A stretch of 64,000 nucleotides of DNA, taken from Phycisphaerales bacterium (GTDB taxonomy: Bacteria > Planctomycetota > Phycisphaerae > Phycisphaerales > UBA1924). Positions 37,527 to 49,214 of this stretch are shown here, piece after piece; positions within the stretch are counted from its first letter, which is position 1, and every line of letters begins with the position of its first letter. The translations under genes were made by a program, and so were the position numbers. The stretch spans positions 1 through 64,000 of the forward strand of contig JAJDDM010000146.1 of NCBI GenBank assembly GCA_029260315.1. The letters are read 5' to 3'. Under the pieces are notes generated by a model. The model saw only the letters and a list, made by a program, of their open reading frames with translations. It made no database searches and had not been told where the DNA came from.

Positions 37527-37949
37527 ATGCTCTCACAAACAAGCGAGTATGCGTTGCGTGCGATGGTCTGCCTGGCGAGCCGCGACGGCGGCCTCACCGC
37601 CACACCAGAACTCGCAAAGGCCGCCAACGTCCCCCATAACTACCTCGCCAAGGTCCTCCAGATGCTCGCCGCGGCGGACCTGGTCGCCGGGCGCAGGGGC
37701 GTCGGCGGGGGCTATCGCCTCTGCCGCGACGCCGACCAGATCAAGCTCCTGGATGTCGTCAACGCCGTCGACCCCGCCAAGTGGCTGCGGGTCTCGGCTC
37801 CCGTGGACGACCCGGCCCTCGAAGCGCTCCAGCGCACCCTCGATCGCGCCACGCACTCGGTTGTGCGCGTCCTGGGCCAGACCACCCTTGCCGGCGTCGT
37901 CCAGCACAACAACGGCCAGAGCGAGATGGTCCACCACCTCGCCTCCTGA
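37527..37949 (+). CDS. Rrf2-family transcriptional regulator
   Basis: A 140-residue winged-helix repressor. It begins MLSQTSEYALRAMVCLA and has the recognition part YLAKVLQMLAAADLV with wing RRGVGGGYRL. The C-terminal part lacks the three closely spaced cysteines that bind an Fe-S cluster in IscR, so it may sense something else or nothing redox-active. The 240 bp upstream hold a small direct repeat (cccgagaacacc, twice near 37400) that could be an operator. Confidence 0.88.
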   Translation: MLSQTSEYALRAMVCLASRDGGLTATPELAKAANVPHNYLAKVLQMLAAADLVAGRRGVGGGYRLCRDADQIKLLDVVNAVDPAKWLRVSAPVDDPALEALQRTLDRATHSVVRVLGQTTLAGVVQHNNGQSEMVHHLAS

Positions 37950-38002
37950 GCGCGCCCCACACCCTCTACCCCCATCGCCCCCTCCGCTACCATCGGGGGC
38001 CC

Positions 38003-39595
38003 ATGACCCAGACCAACGAGAATCCCGACGCGCGCCACGCCAGCGACCAGGAACTCGAGCGTGCGAGAAAACGCGACCGCGTGCGCGAGCTCGGCCTCGA
38101 TCCCTACGGCGAGCGCACCGACGACCTGCGCTCCCTCGCGGACGCCGCCGCCCGCTTCGACCAGCACGCAGACCAGGCCTTCAAACAGCGCGGGAAAGAG
38201 GAGGGATTCGAGGACCAGCGCCCGGTTGTCCGCGTCGCCGGGCGCGTCGTCCTCCAGCGCGACAACGGCAAGCTCATCTGGCTGAACCTCCGCGACGGCA
38301 CCGCCGACCTCCAGATCGCGATCAGCAAGCGCGACTGCGACGAGCGGGGCTTCGAGCTCGCAAAGCTCACCGACCTGGGCGATCTCGTCGTCGCCGAGGG
38401 CCCGTTGGCCAAGACCCGCACGGGCGAGGTAACGGTCTGGGCATCCTCGCTCCGCCCCGCGGCCAAGGCCATGATCCCCCCGCCCGAGAAGCACGCCGGG
38501 CTCAAGGATGTCGAGGCCCGCTACCGCAGGCGCTACGTCGATCTGTGGTCCAACCCCGAGGCGATGGCGACCATGCGCCTGCGCTCGCGCCTCATCTCGC
38601 GCATCCGCCGATTCCTCGACGAGCGCGGCTTCCTCGAGGTCGAGACGCCCATCCTCCAGACCCTCGCCGGCGGCGCGGCCGCCCGCCCGTTCGTCACCCA
38701 CATGAACGCCCTGGATATCGACCTGTTCATGCGCGTCGCGCCCGAGCTGTTCCTCAAGCGTCTGCTCGTCGCCGGGTTCAGCCGGGTCTACGAGATCGCC
38801 CGCAACTTCCGCAACGAGGGGATCGACCGCAGCCACAACCCCGAGTTCACCATGCTCGAACTCTACCAGGCCTTCGCCGACTATCGCGTTATGATGGAGC
38901 TGACCGAGAGCCTCACGCGCGAGCTGGCGACCCTCGTCGTCGTCAGCCGGTGCGATTGCGACGCCCAGGCCGACGAGGACGAGCTGCCCGCGAGCCTCCA
39001 GATCGCCTTCGGCGACATCACCGTCGACTATGCGCGGCCCTTTGAGGTCGTCACCTATGAATCACTCTTCGAACGCACCCACGGGTTCTCGATGCGCGAC
39101 GAGTCCGCCGTCGGCAACGCCGCGAACAAGCTCTCGCTCGACCCAAAGCTCGACCACTGGCTGATCGTCGGCAAGCTCTTCGACCAGGCAGAGGAGGCGA
39201 TCGACCCCACCCGCCCGACCTTCGTCATCGACTACCCCGCGCCCCTCTGCCCGCTGACGCGCCATAAGAACGCCGATCCCACCCTCGCCGAGCGCTTCGA
39301 GCTGCACATCGCCGGCATGGAACTCGCCAACGCTTACACCGAGCTCAACAACCCCGATGTGCAGCGTCAACGCTTCGAGGCCCAGCTCGCCGGCATCGAT
39401 CCCGAAGAGCAGACATTCCGGACGTTGGATGAGGATTTTCTCGAGGCGCTGCGCGTCGGCATGCCCCCCGCCGGCGGGCTCGGCATCGGCATCGACCGCC
39501 TCGTCATGGCCATCACTGGAAACAATTCCATCCGCGACGTGCTGCTCTTCCCACTCATGCGCCCGCTCCAGGAAACTCACCCATCAACGTCGTGA
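38003..39595 (+). CDS. lysS: Lysyl-tRNA synthetase, class II
   Basis: Charges tRNA-Lys. The 530-residue protein has the N-terminal OB fold (about 60-165), then the class II core with motif 2 (FRNEGIDRSHNPEFTMLELY) and motif 3 (GGLGIGIDRLVM). ATG 38003 begins MTQTNENPDARH; the longer frame to 37781 runs antisense-like through rrf2. A sizeable insert (about 295-330) separates motif 2 from the core end. The gene is monocistronic. Confidence 0.97.
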   Translation: MTQTNENPDARHASDQELERARKRDRVRELGLDPYGERTDDLRSLADAAARFDQHADQAFKQRGKEEGFEDQRPVVRVAGRVVLQRDNGKLIWLNLRDGTADLQIAISKRDCDERGFELAKLTDLGDLVVAEGPLAKTRTGEVTVWASSLRPAAKAMIPPPEKHAGLKDVEARYRRRYVDLWSNPEAMATMRLRSRLISRIRRFLDERGFLEVETPILQTLAGGAAARPFVTHMNALDIDLFMRVAPELFLKRLLVAGFSRVYEIARNFRNEGIDRSHNPEFTMLELYQAFADYRVMMELTESLTRELATLVVVSRCDCDAQADEDELPASLQIAFGDITVDYARPFEVVTYESLFERTHGFSMRDESAVGNAANKLSLDPKLDHWLIVGKLFDQAEEAIDPTRPTFVIDYPAPLCPLTRHKNADPTLAERFELHIAGMELANAYTELNNPDVQRQRFEAQLAGIDPEEQTFRTLDEDFLEALRVGMPPAGGLGIGIDRLVMAITGNNSIRDVLLFPLMRPLQETHPSTS

Positions 39596-39801
39596 ATGTC
39601 ACGAACCAACTCGGCTCGAAATGTCGAGTTTGTTCGGGTTCTGCACATTGGGCGAAACTACTTCTTAGATCATTCGAACTGTTGCGTGCTCAATTTTGTG
39701 TTCTTCATAGAAACTTGTGCCTAAAATCGCGGCTCTTACACCGCCCTTGTTGCATGTCTTCGAGGCGGTTTTCTATCTGACTGTTCGGAAAGGAACGATT
39801 G

Positions 39802-40290
39802 ATGGCGAAGAAACGATCGAAGAAACGAGGGCGCAAACCCGGAGCCCGCAGAGGACGCCCGCCGGGATCGGCGAGCCTCTCACGCGTCTCCACCTCCATC
39901 CTGCTCAAGGAGGTTGACCGCCGCGAACGCCAGGCCGATGAACTCCTCGCAGAGCGCGACTCGCTCGTCGCGCGACTCGCCGAGATCGACGCAGAGCTCT
40001 CCAACTTCGATATCGACGGCCCGCCGGCGCCCGCCGGCACGCCGGGGCGCACCAAGGCCGCCGGCCGCGGCGGCAAGCGCGGCCCACGCCCCAAGAACGA
40101 CATGACACTCGAACAGACCATGGCCTCGGTCATCAAGAACAAAACCATGGGCGTCTCGGAGATCGCCGACGCCGTCAAGGCGAGCGGCTACAAGACCAAC
40201 GCCGCCAACTTCCGCACCATGGTCAACCAGACACTCATCAAGAGCAAGAAGTTCAAGAAGATCTCACGCGGCAAGTACACCACCGCCTGA
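39802..40290 (+). CDS. AT-hook and winged-helix-like DNA-binding protein
   Basis: A 162-residue basic protein. The N-terminus carries AT-hook-like motifs (RGRKPGARRGRPPG, with a perfect RGRP core). A coiled coil (about 30-65) follows, then a basic linker and a C-terminal winged-helix-like domain (MGVSEIADAVKASGYKTN ... KKFKKISRGKYT). ATG 39802 has AAAGGAACG upstream. The preceding 200 bp are unusually AT-rich and hold a stem-loop at 39602-39636. It is likely a nucleoid or regulatory protein; its targets are unknown. Confidence 0.75.
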   Translation: MAKKRSKKRGRKPGARRGRPPGSASLSRVSTSILLKEVDRRERQADELLAERDSLVARLAEIDAELSNFDIDGPPAPAGTPGRTKAAGRGGKRGPRPKNDMTLEQTMASVIKNKTMGVSEIADAVKASGYKTNAANFRTMVNQTLIKSKKFKKISRGKYTTA

Positions 40291-40318
40291 TCATCGCCGA
40301 TCGCCACAACCCATAGAA

Positions 40319-40356
40319 ACAAAGGGCGTTCGCCACAAGGCGAACGCCCTTTTCAG
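40319..40356. terminator. Bidirectional rho-independent terminator
   Basis: Arms aaagggcgttcgcc and ggcgaacgcccttt with loop acaa. A-runs on one side and T-runs on the other let it stop both the AT-hook gene and the convergent lipoprotein gene. Confidence 0.88.
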
Positions 40357-40390
40357 TTTCCTTCAAGCGCCGATTCAAGCACCGTATCGC

Positions 40391-40654
40391 TCAGCGCGGC
40401 AGCGGCTCTGGCGTCAGCCGGCTCGGGCGGTCCCAATACAACGCCCGACCAAGATCCTCCCAGAACATCCGCTCGTTCTCGTCCACCATGAGCGCCAGAT
40501 TGTTGTACACGTCCGACGGACGCTCGTACAGCGTCGAGAGCTCCGGCGACGGCTCCAGACGCACACTCATCGCGTCCGGGCTCGTGCTCGCGCAACCGGT
40601 CAGGGCGATCGCGCCCAAGAGCGCCGACACACCCAAGCATTTCCTGAACTTCAT
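40391..40654 (-). CDS. Small lipoprotein, unknown function
   Basis: An 87-residue protein with a lipoprotein signal peptide (lipobox LTGC, Cys near residue 21). The mature part of about 66 residues (ENERMFWEDLGRALYWDRPSRL) has no recognised domain. It should be lipid-anchored in the cell envelope. A GAGGAGTCC site precedes the ATG. It shares the terminator at 40319 with the convergent gene. Confidence 0.8.
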   Translation of the reverse strand: MKFRKCLGVSALLGAIALTGCASTSPDAMSVRLEPSPELSTLYERPSDVYNNLALMVDENERMFWEDLGRALYWDRPSRLTPEPLPR

Positions 40655-41291
40655 CGTGGACTCCTCGTGGTTCGCTCGCCACGCCTGCGGACGAAGCGGG
40701 ATTGGTCAGCGGGGTTTGTACCGCCTGTCGCCTCGCGCGTCAACGCGAGACCGGAATATTCGCCAAACTCACCCCCGCTGTTCCAACCCAACTGGGTGTT
40801 CCAACCCAACCCATCTCGGCGATTCTCCAAGAAACCGCGCCGATCTCCCGTGCGGACAATGGTAGACTGGTTCATGACCGGGCTCGCCCGCGTCGGGATC
40901 CTTGGCAGAAAGGTGTCTGAACCACTTCGATCCCCACGGGAACGCCCAGAGCGTCGCGATGGTCAAGCCCCCACAGAGGGGAAGGCCGGGACGAGGCTCG
41001 GCGTGCCCACCTCGAAAGAGGGGTTCGGAACCTTGCCAATCTCCCACGCTGGACGACCCGGTTTTTTTCTGCCCCATTACCATTGAACCATCCCTCGTCC
41101 GACCAGACGCCGGTCCTGAGGCCCGGCAAAGGTCCGGGCTAGTACCCCGCTCAGGCGGTCCGCGCCGAGCCAATCTGCCAGATCGACAGCACACACTACG
41201 CAAAACTCCGCCCACGACCCTCCGCAGCATCGCCCACAAGACGCTCCAGCTGGCATCCGGATTGCCCCCTGTCCCCCCGACAGGAGCCGCC
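40655..41291. other. Gene-free stretch upstream of clpB
   Basis: 637 bp with no convincing gene; open frames here are short and of poor composition. A short direct repeat gttccaacccaac occurs twice near 40783-40810. I see no CIRCE element. The clpB promoter should lie here, but I cannot point to one. Confidence 0.6.
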
Positions 41292-44144
<2,853 letters not shown>

Positions 44145-44155
44145 TTTCAGACCGT

Positions 44156-44180
44156 TTAATCAAGGGCCCGGCTTGATTAA
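44156..44180. repeat. Inverted repeat between clpB and fic
   Basis: Arms ttaatcaag and cttgattaa around ggcccgg. No T-run follows directly. It lies about 30 bp before the fic start in AT-rich DNA and could be an operator or a weak clpB terminator. Confidence 0.6.
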
Positions 44181-44209
44181 GCGATTGGGCGTTTGCTTTA
44201 ATAACGAGC

Positions 44210-45388
44210 ATGCCTGATTCAGCCGGCCCAAATACCAGGCGAGCGCACCCCCGCTGCGGCGTCTACCGGCGTCAGCCCCGAGGTTATTGGGCGTTTTTAC
44301 CCAACACCCTTCCCCCGAAGCCGTCCGTGGGTCTGCTCGCGATCGAGCCCGAACTCTCCCGCGCGAACCTCGCCCTCGGACGGCTGGATGGCGTCGCGGA
44401 TCTCGTGCCGAATCCCGATCTTTTCGTCGCGATGTATGTCCGCAAAGAAGCCGTGCTGAGTTCTCGCATCGAAGGCACCCAGGCGAGCCTCGACGACGTG
44501 CTCGCGTACGAGGCCGGCGTCCCCGCCGAGGACGACGAGCCCGCCGATGTTGAAGAGGTCTTCAACTATGTGCGTGCGCTGAATCACGGGCTCGCCCGCC
44601 TCCCCGATCTGCCGCTCTCGCTCCGGCTCTTGCGCGAGGTCCACGCCATCCTCCTGGAGGATGTTCGAGGCGGCGACAAGACGTCGGGCGCATTCCGGAA
44701 ATCGCAGAACTGGATCGGGCCGTCCGGATGCACGCTCGCGGGCGCCATCTTCGTGCCGCCGGCGCCGTTAGACATGATCGAACCGCTGGCCGATCTCGAA
44801 GCATTCGCTCGCCGGCGCGACGAGATGCCGACACTCGTGCGCTGCGCGATCGCGCACCAACAGTTCGAGACCATTCACCCATTCCTCGACGGCAACGGCC
44901 GCCTGGGTCGATTGCTGGTCACTCTCATGCTCAGCGAGCGCGAGGTACTCAGCAGGCCCCTGCTGTATCTCTCTTCATACTTCACGCGCAACAAGAACGA
45001 GTACTACGCATGGCTTGCTCGCGTGCGCGAAGAAGGGGACTGGGAAGGTTGGATCCGGTTCTTTCTGGAGGGCGTTCGGGCCGTTGCCGCCGAGGCAGTC
45101 ACCACAGCCCGCGCAGTCCTCGAACTCCAACAGCGCCACAGGGATATCGTGCGCGCAAAGTACGGAAACGTGACCAACGCCCTCGCCCTGCTCGACTCCT
45201 TGGCGCTCCACCCCATCGTCACCGTGAAGCACGTCGCCAAGTCCATCTCGACCAGCGTGCCAACCGCCAACAGTCTCGTTTCCGATTTCGAGCGGCTCGG
45301 ACTGCTCCGCGAGATCACCGGTCGCAAACGTGGCAGAGTCTTCCGGTATCAGACATATCTTGACGCGCTCTCACCCGCCGAGCGCTGA
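44210..45388 (+). CDS. Fic-domain protein (probable AMP transferase), class II
   Basis: A 392-residue Fic enzyme, which transfers AMP from ATP to a protein hydroxyl. The active motif HPFLDGNGRLGR lies at about 223. The inhibitory helix motif SSRIEGT (about 84-90), N-terminal to the core, marks class II with self-inhibition by its glutamate. A winged-helix domain near 320-390 (VTVKHVAKSISTSVPTANSL) may bind DNA and allow autoregulation at the upstream inverted repeat. No separate antitoxin gene is present. The target protein is unknown. Confidence 0.92.
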   Translation: MPDSAGPNTRRAHPRCGVYRRQPRGYWAFLPNTLPPKPSVGLLAIEPELSRANLALGRLDGVADLVPNPDLFVAMYVRKEAVLSSRIEGTQASLDDVLAYEAGVPAEDDEPADVEEVFNYVRALNHGLARLPDLPLSLRLLREVHAILLEDVRGGDKTSGAFRKSQNWIGPSGCTLAGAIFVPPAPLDMIEPLADLEAFARRRDEMPTLVRCAIAHQQFETIHPFLDGNGRLGRLLVTLMLSEREVLSRPLLYLSSYFTRNKNEYYAWLARVREEGDWEGWIRFFLEGVRAVAAEAVTTARAVLELQQRHRDIVRAKYGNVTNALALLDSLALHPIVTVKHVAKSISTSVPTANSLVSDFERLGLLREITGRKRGRVFRYQTYLDALSPAER

Positions 45389-45545
45389 CTTGGGGCATGC
45401 TTTGCGCCCGTGCTCCCTACCGTCCCAGCCGCCACGCCCCCGTGAGGCCGTCGCGCGCGATTCGCCGAACTCCAATGCCCGCCACCGAACTTGCCCGTCG
45501 CCCCGGCGTACCTGCGGCAATCCCTTAGAACAAAGGAGGCCGCCC

Positions 45546-45857
45546 ATGCCGCTGCACATCGAGATCGGGTATCGCGGAACCGATCGATCCGACGCGCTCG
45601 ACGAGCACGTCCGCGCCGAGCTGGAATCCGCCATCGGGCGCTTCGCCGAGCGGATCACACGCGTCGAGGTGCATCTTTCCGACGAGAACAGCCCGCAGAA
45701 GGAAGGGCCGAGGGACAAGCGATGCCTCATGGAGGCAAGGCCCGCGTCCATGGACCCCGTCGTCGCCCAGGATGAGAGCGACGACCTTTACGGTTCGGTG
45801 CGAGAATCGGCTCGCAAGCTCGGGCGCGTGCTGGATCGCAAGTTCAAGACGTCCTAA
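45546..45857 (+). CDS. Ribosome hibernation factor HPF/RaiA-like
   Basis: A 103-residue protein of the S30AE family, which binds the decoding centre and silences ribosomes in stationary phase. The beta-alpha-beta start MPLHIEIGYRGTDRSDALDEHV and the region ITRVEVHLSDEN fit the fold. It lacks the C-terminal dimerisation domain of long HPF. AAAGGAGG lies just before ATG 45546, which is chosen over the longer frame to 45330. Confidence 0.82.
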   Translation: MPLHIEIGYRGTDRSDALDEHVRAELESAIGRFAERITRVEVHLSDENSPQKEGPRDKRCLMEARPASMDPVVAQDESDDLYGSVRESARKLGRVLDRKFKTS

Positions 45858-45936
45858 ACAACAGCACCTCTCGCGCGGCAGCGATGGGTCTGGCGGTTCG
45901 TGCTTTCCCTATTGATTCGGCCGCAGGAGTCGCTTC

Positions 45937-47301
45937 GTGGCGGGTATCGGCAAGTCCTATGAGAAAGAACCCCAGGGCCGCCCCGTTCCCGCCGACGCGA
46001 TCGTCGCGCCGTTCGACCGATTCACCCGCCTGGAAGCATCCAGCGGCATCCTGCTCATGCTCGCCGCCGCCGCCGCCCTGATCTGGGCAAACTCCCCTTG
46101 GGACGAGTCCTACCGAGCTGTATGGGTCGAGAGCACCCTGACCGTCGGCGTCAACGAGTGGGCCCTCACCAAACCCGTCGTCGTCTGGATCAACGACCTG
46201 CTCATGGCCCTGTTCTTCCTGCTCGTTGGCCTGGAGATCAAGCGCGAGATCCTGCGGGGCGAGCTCCGCACATTTCGACGCGCGTCCCTGCCCATCGCGG
46301 GCGCACTGGGCGGCATCGTCGCTCCCGCCGCCATCTACGCCGCCATCAACGCCGGCCAGCCCACCATCCGCGGCTGGGGCGTCCCCATGGCGACCGACAT
46401 CGCCTTCGCCCTCGGCGTGCTCGCCCTCGTCGGGTCGCGCGTCCCCGTGAGCCTGCGCATCTTCCTGACGTCCCTCGCGATCGTCGACGACCTGGCGGCG
46501 CTGCTGGTCATCGCGCTGTTCTATACCGAGACCATCAAGGCGGAGTACCTGGCGTACGCGGGGATCGCCCTCGTCGCGCTGGCGGCACTCAACCTCGCCG
46601 GCTTTCGTCGCATGACGCCCTACCTCATCCTCGGCATGATCCTGTGGTTCCTCGTGCTCAAGAGCGGCATCCACGCGACGATCGCGGGCGTCGCTCTCGC
46701 CGGGACCATCCCGATCTCCAACAGGGTCGACCGCTCCAAGTTTGTCCGCTTCCTCCACGCCGCCAGCGACGACATCGAAGCCGAGGGCCTCGATGGCGAG
46801 CGCGCCGACCTCACCGAGAGACAACGCAGCATCGCCATCTCCATCGAGAAGGCCACCGAGCGCGTCGAATCGCCCCTGCGCAGGCTCGAGCACGCCCTGC
46901 TCCCCTGGGTCTCGTTTCTCATCGTGCCCGTCTTCGCCCTGGCAAACGCCGGCGTCGCGATCAGCGGCGAATCCATCGGGCCCGCCGCGTCCAGCAGGAT
47001 CGCCATCGGCGTCGCCCTCGGCCTGCTCATCGGAAAACCCCTCGGCGTCTTCGGCTTCGCGTGGCTGGCCATCAAGCTCGGTCTGGCGTCCAAGCCCGAT
47101 GAACTGCGATGGAGTCACCTCCACGGCGCCGCGTGGCTCGCCGGCATCGGCTTCACCATGGCCCTGTTCATCGCGGCCCTCGCCTTCCCGGCACAAGAAG
47201 ACCTCGACCGCGCAAAGCTCGCGATCCTCGGCGCGAGCGTTGTCGCAGGCGTGGTCGGATTCGTCATCCTGCGAGCGACGCGCCCCGCGAGCGCCAACTG
47301 A
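45937..47301 (+). CDS. nhaA: Na+/H+ antiporter NhaA
   Basis: A 454-residue membrane antiporter that expels Na+ in exchange for H+. About 12 hydrophobic segments are visible. The ion-binding aspartate pair is in SLAIVDDLAALLVI, and the signature LEIKREILRGEL follows the second membrane helix. A hydrophilic cytoplasmic segment at about 265-305 is longer than in the E. coli protein. GTG 45937 has AGGAG upstream. Confidence 0.95.
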   Translation: MAGIGKSYEKEPQGRPVPADAIVAPFDRFTRLEASSGILLMLAAAAALIWANSPWDESYRAVWVESTLTVGVNEWALTKPVVVWINDLLMALFFLLVGLEIKREILRGELRTFRRASLPIAGALGGIVAPAAIYAAINAGQPTIRGWGVPMATDIAFALGVLALVGSRVPVSLRIFLTSLAIVDDLAALLVIALFYTETIKAEYLAYAGIALVALAALNLAGFRRMTPYLILGMILWFLVLKSGIHATIAGVALAGTIPISNRVDRSKFVRFLHAASDDIEAEGLDGERADLTERQRSIAISIEKATERVESPLRRLEHALLPWVSFLIVPVFALANAGVAISGESIGPAASSRIAIGVALGLLIGKPLGVFGFAWLAIKLGLASKPDELRWSHLHGAAWLAGIGFTMALFIAALAFPAQEDLDRAKLAILGASVVAGVVGFVILRATRPASAN

Positions 47302-47454
47302 GAGTTGGGACGTCGCGGGCAGCGCGCCGGCTCTCACGACCGTCCTGGCGCTTCGCGCCCGCCGAACAGCACGGCCCGTGCCGTCAACACCGGCGGGTCA
47401 ACTCGCGCCGGACCGCAAGTCCGAGACCCGGCGCCCGCCCCGATACACTCGCCC

Positions 47455-48348
47455 ATGACCCTCGTCCACCTCAACGGTGAGTTCCTTTCGCCCGACGACG
47501 CCCGCCTCAGCGCCTTCGACGCCACCGTCCAGCACGCCGTCGGCCTCTTCGAGACCATGCTCGCCGGCGGGCCCGACGCCCGCGTCCAGCGCCTCGCCGA
47601 GCACCTCGAGCGCATCGAGACCTCCGCCAAGTCCCTCGACCTGCTCGAAAAACTCGACGCAACCGTCCTCGGCGACCTGATCCTCGAAACCGTCCGCCGC
47701 TCCGAACTCGTTGACGACGGCCACAAGGCCCGCGTCCGCCTCACCATCACCGGCGGCGACCTCAACCTCCGCGAAAAACAGGCCTCCCGCCACACCCCCG
47801 GCGTCCTGATCGTCTGCCAGCCAGCAACCAGGTACCCCGACACCATGTTCAACCGCGGCGTCCGCGTCACCATCGCCGACCTGCGCGTCAACCCCCTCGA
47901 CCCGCTCAGTTCCCACAAGACCGTCAACTACTGGTCGCGCCTCCGCGAGGTCCAGGCCGCCAGCGCCAAGGGCGCGAGCGAAGCCCTCATCTTCCAGGTC
48001 ACCAACCACCTCGCCGGCGGCGCGGTCTCCAACGCCTTTGCCGTCAAGGACGGCCGCCTGCTCACACCCATCGCCCGCGCAGAAGAAGAGCCCGGCGCCA
48101 TCGCCAGCCCGGTCCTGCCCGGCATCACCCGCGCCGCCATCCTCGAATACGCCGAGGAACTTGATATCCCGATCGACAAACGCATGCTCACCATCGACGA
48201 CGTGCTCGGTGCCGACGAGCTCTTCCTCACCAACTCTTCCTGGGGCGTCCTCCCCGTCGTCGCCGTCGAGGCCTCCATCATCGCCGATGCCGAGGTCGGT
48301 CCCATCACCCGCTCCCTGCTCGCCCGCTGGCGCGAAGAACTCGCCTGA
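47455..48348 (+). CDS. Class IV aminotransferase (BCAT / aminodeoxychorismate lyase-like)
   Basis: A 297-residue PLP enzyme of fold type IV. The PLP lysine is probably in SSHKTVNYWSRL, and the cofactor phosphate-binding part in PGITRAAILEYAEEL with FLTNSSWGVLPV. Members transaminate branched-chain amino acids or D-amino acids, or split aminodeoxychorismate; no neighbour decides between these. ATG 47455 is used; the frame upstream to 47305 is non-coding. A REP-like element begins 1 bp after the stop. Confidence 0.9.
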   Translation: MTLVHLNGEFLSPDDARLSAFDATVQHAVGLFETMLAGGPDARVQRLAEHLERIETSAKSLDLLEKLDATVLGDLILETVRRSELVDDGHKARVRLTITGGDLNLREKQASRHTPGVLIVCQPATRYPDTMFNRGVRVTIADLRVNPLDPLSSHKTVNYWSRLREVQAASAKGASEALIFQVTNHLAGGAVSNAFAVKDGRLLTPIARAEEEPGAIASPVLPGITRAAILEYAEELDIPIDKRMLTIDDVLGADELFLTNSSWGVLPVVAVEASIIADAEVGPITRSLLARWREELA

Positions 48349-48349
48349 C

Positions 48350-48429
48350 GTGCCACCGAGATGGCCGGCTCTGCGGCTTTCTCGGTGCGGCGCCGTGGTC
48401 GAAGCGGGTCTTCGAGCGCAGGCCACGCC
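48350..48429 (+). repeat. REP-like hairpin plus 40-bp module after the aminotransferase gene
   Basis: gtgccaccgaga...tctcggtgcgg (48350-48390) is followed by the 40-bp module (48390-48429) shared with 58352-58391 and with dnaE at 63847-63887. It starts directly after the stop codon. The rest of the gene-free stretch 48349-48770 holds the next repeat and nothing else that I can identify. Confidence 0.75.
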
Positions 48430-48594
48430 GAACCACCCGCTGCGATTGATCCTCGCGTCGCTCCGCTCCAACGGGGCGCCGCGAAACTGGCGAGAGGCGC
48501 CAGCCCCTCGAAGCGCCGAGTATCACAGGCCCGACTGTCAGAGCGATTTGCGTCAACTGGCGGAGAACTCGAACAACTGCGGATGACCGAGTGA

Positions 48595-48744
48595 CGTGCC
48601 ACCAGCCGTGGCTTTGCACGGCTGGTGCTTCTGGGAGAGCGCCATGAAACACCAACCGCTCAAAGCAGCGGTTGGTGGCACGACGCAAGACACGCGCGCA
48701 AGCATCCCGCCGCGAAGCACTTGTGGCAAACGACGCAAATGGCT
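48595..48744. repeat. REP-like interspersed element, copy 2
   Basis: Two palindromes: caccagccgtg/gcacggctggtg (48595-48631) and accaaccgct/agcggttggt (about 48650-48683). 48611-48744 repeats 21-155 with few changes. The far end lies 27 bp after the stop of the minus-strand gene at 48771. Confidence 0.75.
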
Positions 48745-48770
48745 CGTCAGGAAGGGCGTCTTCCGGGTCT

Positions 48771-49112
48771 TCACTCCTCTACATCGCCTCCGAAGCTCCG
48801 AAATGCTCGAACGCCGGTGAACGCATCATCAACGAACTCAAACCCGAACCAGTTGTCAGGACGTGCTGGCTCCTCGTCGCAGTAATGCGGCAAGTAAGTC
48901 GTCAGCGGCCCATGGCACTCAGGACAGCGCGGAGTTGCGGTAAAGCTGAATCGACCTTCACATGGGTAGGGTCTGAGAAGCGGCTCAAGCTCGGCGTGCT
49001 GCGCCCTCGCCAGCAACTGAGGCGCATTGCTGAGAACGACGCTCGGAATCCCTTCATCATAGAGCGACCAGTGCGCGCCGTGCCCACATCGATCGCAATA
49101 TGCAACCTGCAT
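48771..49112 (-). CDS. Zinc-ribbon hypothetical protein, probably longer at its N-terminus
   Basis: From ATG 49112 the protein has 113 residues with Cys pairs CDRC and CPEC. The same frame continues upstream, and before the ATG it encodes DKIDCPGCGASLQGKVKG, a further CPGC pair. The true start is therefore upstream, yet no ATG, GTG or TTG occurs between the ATG and the TAG at 49215-49217; an ATT at 49184 is one candidate. That TAG is also the stop of the in-frame 60-residue ORF. It may be the 3' half of a broken gene. The zinc-ribbon function is unknown. Confidence 0.6.
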   Translation of the reverse strand: MQVAYCDRCGHGAHWSLYDEGIPSVVLSNAPQLLARAQHAELEPLLRPYPCEGRFSFTATPRCPECHGPLTTYLPHYCDEEPARPDNWFGFEFVDDAFTGVRAFRSFGGDVEE

Positions 49113-49214
49113 GCTCGAGAATCCAAGGTGGAATGGACCCTTTACCTTCCCTTGAAGGGAAGCGCCACACCCGGGACAATCAATCTTGTCCGGCCAGCCG
49201 CGCGGTCGATTACG

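Noticed and set aside
40902-41291. N-terminal extension of clpB by 130 codons
   Set aside because: The family N-terminus starts at 41292 and the extension has non-coding composition.
40655-41291. CIRCE element for HrcA control of clpB
   Set aside because: No TTAGCACTC-N9-GAGTGCTAA-like sequence found.
48596-48820. A small ORF resembling one at 4-378, as a possible repeated protein family
   Set aside because: The similarity is at DNA level and follows palindromes; a REP-like element explains it better.
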